Of a stretch of DNA of 10,822 nucleotides, positions 6,559-10,822 are shown one piece after another. The DNA lies in the NCBI GenBank assembly GCA_937907165.1, contig CALCUH010000106.1:1-10822 (forward strand). The letters are read 5' to 3'. The stretch's first letter is position 1. The number at the start of each line of letters is the position of its first letter. The DNA is from an uncultured Bacteroidales bacterium. GTDB lineage: Bacteria; Bacteroidota; Bacteroidia; Bacteroidales; Paludibacteraceae. The notes under the pieces are model-generated. The model had not been told where the DNA came from, ran no database searches, and worked only from the letters and a program-made list of their open reading frames with translations. Both the position numbers and the translations under genes were made by a program.

Positions 6559-8226
6559 TCAATAAGAGAACGTGCTACCGCCCAAGAACTCACGCAACAA
6601 AGAAGTGAACGGGATCTCCGTCTCCTGTATCGGCGAGAAATATTTCAAGAAATTCTGCAGACGATGCACTTCAGAATACTCCACACAATTCTGAGGAACC
6701 TCAGAGAGGATAGGTTCCGCAAACTTCTTCAAGACACTCAGCTCGAAAATCAGAGCCGAATTGAACATCGCGTCCGCATTCTCCTGATAAGGGAAAATCC
6801 ATTTTTGCTCACCCGCATTCACCTTCGGCCAACGGCTGATGGTATCGACCGCTGAATAGCCACGGTATTTATAGTCACGGATAATACGACGAAGCAATCT
6901 ATTGTCCGTAGTCGGAATCCAGTTATGGTTGTCGAACGAGATGGTAGTCAACGCCGAAACATAAACCTTGAACTTACTCTCCGCAGGAATTTTCTCCGTA
7001 AGGATAGGGTTCAAAGCGTGGATACCCTCCACAACCAAAATATCGTTAGGACCCAACTTCCTCACATTGCCCCGATACTCACGGGCGCCCGTTTCGAAGT
7101 TAAACGTAGGAAGGCTCACCTCCTCACCCGCCAAGAGTTTCTTCAGCTGGTCATTGAAAAGGTCTAGGTCGACCGCATACAACGATTCGAAATCATAATC
7201 GCCATTCTCGTCACGAGGTGTCTTGTCACGAGTGACGAAATAATCATCCATAGAGAGAGGCATAGGTCTCTTTCCGTTTACCGCCAAAGCGACGCTCAAG
7301 CGCTTGCTGAAAGTCGTCTTTCCAGAAGAAGAAGGTCCGGAAACCAGCACCAGTTTCACAGTTCCTTTTTCACATATCTCATCCGCAATCTGCGAGATCT
7401 TTTTCTCTTGCAAAGCCTCCGCGACTTTAATCACGTCGCTCATGACACGTTTCTTCTGAATCAACTGGTTCATGTTGCCCACATTGCTGAGGCCCATGAT
7501 TTCGTTCCATTTAGTATACTCGCTGAAAGTGCCAAAGAGTTTATCCTGATTCTCCACAGCGCTCAACTTGCTCGGATCGTTTCTGTCAGGCACACGGAGG
7601 AACATACCGTCCATATAAGGGACCAAATCGAAAAGATCCACATAACCCGTGGAAGGCGCCAACGGACCGATGTACCAATCCATCAGACCATCCAACTCAT
7701 AGACCTTCGTATAGAGTTCACCCAACGATTTCAAAAGAAGCGAAACATCTGTGGCGCCCCTCTTCTCGAATGCGGCAATAGCCTCCTCCGTCGGAATCAT
7801 TTTCATGACGAAAGGATAATCCTTGGCGATGATTTTTCTCATCTCCTCCTTGATGCGCTCCGTCAGTTCCGTCGTAATCGGTTGCTTGTTTCCCATCCAC
7901 TTGCAATAATAACCATTTGCGATAGGATGGTCCAAACGGATTTCAGAGCCAGGGAACAAGGTATAAAACGCCTTGCAAAGGATAAAAGACAACGAGCGCA
8001 CATACGCGCGTCTGCCCGAAGAGACATCATTGCTTTGGAATTCTATCCTTTTAGGATTATATATCTTAAACTTAAGATCTCTTGTCACATTGTTCACTTG
8101 GACGACAAACGGTTTGCCCTTCAAAGGAACATTCAAATCTTTATAAACATCCAATAAGCTTGTGCCCATCGGATAACTATACGACTTATTCGTATTCACG
8201 CAGAATACATCAACCATATTCGACAT
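6559..8226 (-). CDS. Nucleoside (uridine) kinase with ThrRS-like N-terminal TGS domain
   Basis: This 555-residue fusion protein is found widely in Bacteroidetes and some other anaerobes, usually named nucleoside or uridine kinase. Residues about 4-65 resemble a TGS domain. About 70-200 resemble the second N-terminal domain of threonyl- and alanyl-tRNA synthetases (FPGSEIRLDHPIANGYYCKW, 91-110). The HxxxH metal site expected just before that motif is absent (SLSFILCKAFYTLFPG, 78-93), so editing activity is unlikely. The C-terminal half (about 288-520) is a uridine kinase/phosphoribulokinase-type P-loop domain: Walker A GPSSSGKT (297-304), MDDYF with likely catalytic Asp (326-330), a Walker B-like ILVVEGIHAL (396-405), and a basic segment DNRLLRRIIRDYKYRG (441-456). 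The likely reaction is NTP-dependent phosphorylation of a nucleoside, cytosolic. Start ATG 8226; an ATG three codons later is possible. The lipoprotein gene lies 59 bases upstream on the same strand, and the gap has no clear -7 box, so the two may share a transcript. Confidence 0.88.
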   Translation of the reverse strand: MSNMVDVFCVNTNKSYSYPMGTSLLDVYKDLNVPLKGKPFVVQVNNVTRDLKFKIYNPKRIEFQSNDVSSGRRAYVRSLSFILCKAFYTLFPGSEIRLDHPIANGYYCKWMGNKQPITTELTERIKEEMRKIIAKDYPFVMKMIPTEEAIAAFEKRGATDVSLLLKSLGELYTKVYELDGLMDWYIGPLAPSTGYVDLFDLVPYMDGMFLRVPDRNDPSKLSAVENQDKLFGTFSEYTKWNEIMGLSNVGNMNQLIQKKRVMSDVIKVAEALQEKKISQIADEICEKGTVKLVLVSGPSSSGKTTFSKRLSVALAVNGKRPMPLSMDDYFVTRDKTPRDENGDYDFESLYAVDLDLFNDQLKKLLAGEEVSLPTFNFETGAREYRGNVRKLGPNDILVVEGIHALNPILTEKIPAESKFKVYVSALTTISFDNHNWIPTTDNRLLRRIIRDYKYRGYSAVDTISRWPKVNAGEQKWIFPYQENADAMFNSALIFELSVLKKFAEPILSEVPQNCVEYSEVHRLQNFLKYFSPIQETEIPFTSLLREFLGGSTFSY

Positions 8227-8285
8227 AACTCAACAAATTTTACAAATTCAACAATCCAATAATTCAAATTACACAATATAATTTA

Positions 8286-8774
8286 TTAATAATCAGCCTT
8301 CAACAAGTCATATTCGTTCATAAACTTGATAAGGCTTTCCTTATATTTCTTCTCACAATTATTGCGGCGCTGACCCAGATGAGAAGAATAGTTCTTTAGC
8401 ACCGCGACGTCTTCCGTAGTGACAGAATCCTTCTCTAGGATATCCACAATAAACTTCAACTCATTCTCAAAATAAGAGGCGTGAAAAGCCGCATACTCCG
8501 CAGCGGATTTCCGCAAATCGTCGTCACCTCTAAAATCGGACATTCCATAAAGCGTCTTTAACGATTCCTGTATCGTCGCATCCCCCTCGTCATAAGTCTT
8601 CTTTAGATTAGAATTCTCAGAGCCGGACGTATGTAACTTTATCGCAGCCGTCATCTCATTCATCGCCTCATCAATGGCGCTCACTTCACCCGTCACCTTG
8701 TCACAATAATCGGAAGGTATCGTGCATGCGGACAACACAACCGACAAGAGTGCTCCTAATAATATTTTTCTCAT
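8286..8774 (-). CDS. Small predicted lipoprotein, function unknown
   Basis: This 162-residue protein has a lipoprotein signal: a basic start (MRK), hydrophobic core and lipobox LSAC with Cys17 (after MRKILLGALLSVVLSAC), so the mature form should be lipid-anchored in the envelope. The rest is mostly helical and charged, without membrane segments. The mature part has Cys24 and a second cysteine near 140 (RNNCEKKY), which could form a disulfide in the periplasm. The pattern (YCDKV near the mature start, then a spaced FHASYFENELKFIVDILEKD helix, then a C-terminal KKYKESLIKFMNEYDL helix) reminds me of small helical surface lipoproteins annotated as LIC11966-like in Bacteroidetes; I hold that weakly. 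It lies upstream of the kinase gene on the same strand and divergent from nadB. Function is unknown. Confidence 0.8.
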   Translation of the reverse strand: MRKILLGALLSVVLSACTIPSDYCDKVTGEVSAIDEAMNEMTAAIKLHTSGSENSNLKKTYDEGDATIQESLKTLYGMSDFRGDDDLRKSAAEYAAFHASYFENELKFIVDILEKDSVTTEDVAVLKNYSSHLGQRRNNCEKKYKESLIKFMNEYDLLKADY

Positions 8775-8802
8775 AAACCTTTTTTATTAATCATTATCAT
8801 CC

Positions 8803-8836
8803 TAAAGGACCTTTATGCATCATATCACGAAAGTTA
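8803..8836 (-). promoter_or_regulatory. Weak promoter and palindrome upstream of the lipoprotein gene
   Basis: On the minus strand, 8836-8829 reads TAACTTTC, one base off the TAnnTTTG consensus, 55 bases from the lipoprotein ATG. No clear -33 TTG is seen. Just downstream in that direction lies TAAAGGACCTTTA (8803-8815), a perfect 13-base palindrome (6-base arms around one A) that would fall early in the leader. It could be an operator or a small hairpin; a regulator is not identifiable. Confidence 0.3.
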
Positions 8837-8870
8837 AAGATATAAAAACTTACGAAAAAAAAAGCCTTTT

Positions 8871-8904
8871 TTGGAGATTTTGACAATAAAGAAGATTAAA
8901 TTTG
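8871..8904 (+). promoter_or_regulatory. Bacteroidetes-type promoter for nadB
   Basis: TAAATTTG (8897-8904) matches the -7 consensus TAnnTTTG. A TTG at 8871-8873 lies 23 bases upstream as a -33 candidate; another at 8880-8882 is too close (14 bases). Transcription should begin near 8910, giving a leader of roughly 30 bases before the ATG at 8939. No NAD-related operator (for example an NrtR-type palindrome) is visible here. Confidence 0.6.
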
Positions 8905-8938
8905 TAATAGGAAGAATAGTAATAAACTCATATGAATC

Positions 8939-10573
8939 ATGACAAAAAAATATGATTTTCTTGTAATCGGCTCAGGAATAGCCGGCATGAGCTTCGCCTT
9001 GAAAGTCGCCCACAAAGGTAAAGTGGCGATTCTCTGCAAGACGACAATGGAGGAAGCGAACACACACTACGCTCAAGGAGGTGTCGCTTCAGTAACTAAA
9101 CCGACAGATGAATTCGAGCACCATGTCACAGACACATTGATCGCAGGCGACGGTATCTGCAACGAAGCGGTCGTACGCAAAGTGGTGGAAGGTGCGCCTG
9201 AACAAATCAAGCAATTGGTATCATGGGGTGTGGATTTCGACAAAAACGAGAAGGGCGAATTCGACCTCCACAAAGAGGGCGGTCACTCCGACTTCCGTAT
9301 TCTGCACCACAAAGACAATACAGGAGAGGAGATTCAGGACAGCCTGATCGAGGCGGTGAAGAATCATCCTAACATCGACATCTTCGACCAACACTACGCT
9401 ATCGAAATCATCACCCAACACCACTTGGGTCAATTGGTGAAACACACTACCCCGAACATCGAATGCTACGGAGCCTACGTGCTGGACATCCGCACAAACC
9501 ATGTGCATACCTTCTTGGCCAAAATCACCATGATGGCTACCGGCGGTATCGGCAACATCTACCAGACCACCACTAACCCGCCCGTCGCTACAGGAGACGG
9601 TATCTCCATGGTCTACAGAGCGAAAGGTTTAGTGGAAGATATGGAATTCGTGCAGTTCCACCCGACAGCCCTCTACCATCCGGGCGACCGTCCTTCCTTC
9701 CTGATTACGGAAGCGATGCGCGGTTACGGAGGAATCCTCCGCAACAAGAAGGGTGAAGCTTTCATGAAGAAATACGATTCCAGAGGCTCGTTGGCTCCAC
9801 GCGACGTCGTGGCGCGCGCCATAGACAACGAGATGAAAATCACAGGCGACGAGCATGTGTTCCTTGACGTCACCCACAAGGATCCGGAAGTAACGAAGCG
9901 CGAATACCCTACCATCTACAACAAATGCATGTCCATCGGCATCGACATCACCAAAGACTACATTCCAGTGGCACCGGCCGCTCACTATCTTTGCGGAGGT
10001 ATCAAGGTGGATTTGAACGCCCGGACAAGCATACACAACCTCTATGCTGCGGGAGAATGTTCTTGCACAGGTCTACACGGTGCGAACCGTCTCGCCTCCA
10101 ACTCACTCATCGAAGCAGTCGTATACGCTGACGCGGCGGCTAAGGACGCACTCAAATACTTGCCTGCCATCTCTTGGAACGAAGAGATTCCCGAATGGAA
10201 CGACGAAGGCACGTCACTCAACGAGGAGATGGTGCTCATCACCCAAAGCGAAAAGGAGGTGAACCAAATCATGAACGCATATGTGGGCATCGTAAGGTCC
10301 AATCTTCGTCTGAAAAGAGCGTATGACCGTTTGGAAATACTCTATAGGGAGACAGAAAACTTATTCCAAAGATCTGTCGTTTCAAAGGAGATTTGCGAGT
10401 TGAGAAACATCATCAACACAGCCTACTTAGTCATCAAAGCCGCATCTCAGAGGAAGGAAAGCAGGGGCTTACATTACACGATAGATTATCCGAAAAAGAA
10501 CTTCCATATGAGTCTGTACGATACCGACGAATTACTTCGCATGGAGGAAAACCAAAACAGCCAAAAGGAGTAA
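8939..10573 (+). CDS. nadB: L-aspartate oxidase
   Basis: NadB is the flavoenzyme that oxidises L-aspartate to iminoaspartate, the first step of de novo NAD synthesis; NadA then condenses the product with dihydroxyacetone phosphate. The 544-residue protein carries the FAD-binding GSGIAG (11-16), the NTHYAQGGVASV segment (41-52), MATGGIGNIYQTTTNP (199-214), FVQFHPTALY (237-246, H241), ITEAMRGYGG (256-265), SRGSLAPRDVVARAID (281-296, R288), AAHYLCGG (347-354, H349), and the C-terminal FAD segment NLYAAGECSCTGLHGANRL (367-385, R384). These match succinate dehydrogenase/fumarate reductase-type flavoproteins and the NadB active-site set. In anaerobes fumarate is the likely electron acceptor (known for family members). 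nadA and nadC are not in the window. A competing out-of-frame ATG lies 7 bases upstream (8932). The last 42 bases overlap an antisense zinc-ribbon ORF. It appears monocistronic, ending in a terminator. Confidence 0.96.
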   Translation: MTKKYDFLVIGSGIAGMSFALKVAHKGKVAILCKTTMEEANTHYAQGGVASVTKPTDEFEHHVTDTLIAGDGICNEAVVRKVVEGAPEQIKQLVSWGVDFDKNEKGEFDLHKEGGHSDFRILHHKDNTGEEIQDSLIEAVKNHPNIDIFDQHYAIEIITQHHLGQLVKHTTPNIECYGAYVLDIRTNHVHTFLAKITMMATGGIGNIYQTTTNPPVATGDGISMVYRAKGLVEDMEFVQFHPTALYHPGDRPSFLITEAMRGYGGILRNKKGEAFMKKYDSRGSLAPRDVVARAIDNEMKITGDEHVFLDVTHKDPEVTKREYPTIYNKCMSIGIDITKDYIPVAPAAHYLCGGIKVDLNARTSIHNLYAAGECSCTGLHGANRLASNSLIEAVVYADAAAKDALKYLPAISWNEEIPEWNDEGTSLNEEMVLITQSEKEVNQIMNAYVGIVRSNLRLKRAYDRLEILYRETENLFQRSVVSKEICELRNIINTAYLVIKAASQRKESRGLHYTIDYPKKNFHMSLYDTDELLRMEENQNSQKE

Positions 10574-10780
10574 TACGATAGTAAACATACATCTTAGCAG
10601 AGGGGGAAACACAACACGTTTCCCCTTCGTTTTTATCTGCTGGCGATTAGGATCCAGATGTTCCGGCTCTCCCTCCGCCTGAGTTGACGAGGTGGGATTG
10701 CCGGCGCCGACCTTGCGTCCGCAACAAAGGCAACACTTTGCGCCGTCAGGCAGCTCCGCTCCGCAATTATAGCACTTCAT
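10532..10780 (-). CDS. Small zinc-ribbon protein with C-terminal membrane helix (putative)
   Basis: This 82-residue ORF opens with a clear zinc ribbon: MKCYNCGAELPDGAKCCLCCG, read as C3-x2-C6 and C17-x2-C20 with extra C16 and C19. A polar linker (about 22-58) follows, then a hydrophobic stretch (60-80) that looks like one membrane helix, then a short basic end. Zinc-ribbon plus single-helix proteins are common small membrane proteins of unknown function in bacteria. Caution is needed: residues 70-82 are exactly antisense, in register, to the hydrophilic tail of NadB, and mirrored codons for E, K, Q and N give L, F, V. The helix may therefore be a by-product. Residues 52-59 are encoded by the nadB terminator hairpin. 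The zinc ribbon itself is unlikely to arise by chance. The 42 bases upstream of the start (10781-10822) show no TAnnTTTG box. Confidence 0.6.
   Translation of the reverse strand: MKCYNCGAELPDGAKCCLCCGRKVGAGNPTSSTQAEGEPEHLDPNRQQIKTKGKRVVFPPLLRCMFTIVLLLLAVLVFLHAK
10600..10635 (+). terminator. Rho-independent terminator of nadB
   Basis: GGGGAAAC (10603-10610) pairs with GTTTCCCC (10618-10625) around a 7-base loop. The stem extends outward by three pairs (10600-10602 with 10626-10628, one G-T wobble), and TTTTT follows at 10630-10634. It lies 26 bases after the nadB stop codon. There is no T-run on the minus side, so it should act in the plus direction only and need not stop transcription of the opposing zinc-ribbon ORF that spans it. 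Confidence 0.88.
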
Positions 10781-10822
10781 AAAGAGAGTTATTATTTTTT
10801 AGCCAAATCGTCATAAACACAC

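Noticed and set aside
7408..8157. 249-residue plus-strand open frame
   Set aside because: It is antisense to the nucleoside kinase gene, whose Walker A and other motifs are intact. The Arg/His/Ile-rich translation is typical of a shadow frame.

Overview
The window looks like a chromosomal segment of a fibre-degrading member of the Bacteroidetes, most likely order Bacteroidales (gut or rumen type). Three things point there. Promoter-like boxes match the Bacteroidetes -7 consensus TAnnTTTG, and starts lack obvious Shine-Dalgarno sequences. The secreted cellulase ends in a type IX secretion (T9SS) sorting domain, which is confined to this phylum. The housekeeping proteins (TGS-domain nucleoside kinase, NadB, RbfA, LolC/E-like permease, TrkH) have the lengths and sequence style I know from Bacteroidales. 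I cannot name a genus.

Layout from left to right. Positions 1-177 hold a heptanucleotide tandem repeat, a promoter and an AT-rich leader. A GH5 endoglucanase gene follows (178-2037, +), with an Asn/Gln-rich linker, a ricin-type beta-trefoil module and a T9SS tail. A bidirectional terminator and a second inverted repeat (2072-2146) separate it from a convergent minus-strand cluster read in the order rbfA, LolC/E-like permease, trkH (5200 down to 2145). rbfA and the permease gene overlap by 4 bases, and the permease gene and trkH are 24 bases apart. rbfA is divergent from dprA (5308-6423, +); two opposed -7 boxes touch each other in the gap. dprA converges on a minus-strand nucleoside kinase gene (6559-8226), which lies 59 bases downstream of a small lipoprotein gene (8286-8774, -). 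The lipoprotein gene is divergent from nadB (8939-10573, +). nadB ends in a strong terminator and overlaps tail to tail with a small zinc-ribbon/membrane ORF (10532-10780, -).

The genes do not form one pathway. The GH5 enzyme is the only clear accessory function: an extracellular beta-glucanase exported through T9SS. The others serve ribosome maturation, lipoprotein or envelope transport, potassium uptake, DNA uptake and recombination, nucleoside phosphorylation and NAD synthesis. No mobile element, CRISPR array, rRNA or tRNA is visible. I found no convincing undescribed multi-gene system. The observations most worth a second look are the purely synonymous divergence of the N/Q-linker repeats, the kinase fused to a ThrRS-like N-terminus, the abutting divergent promoters between rbfA and dprA, the zinc-ribbon ORF antisense to the nadB tail, and the unclassified lipoprotein beside the kinase.
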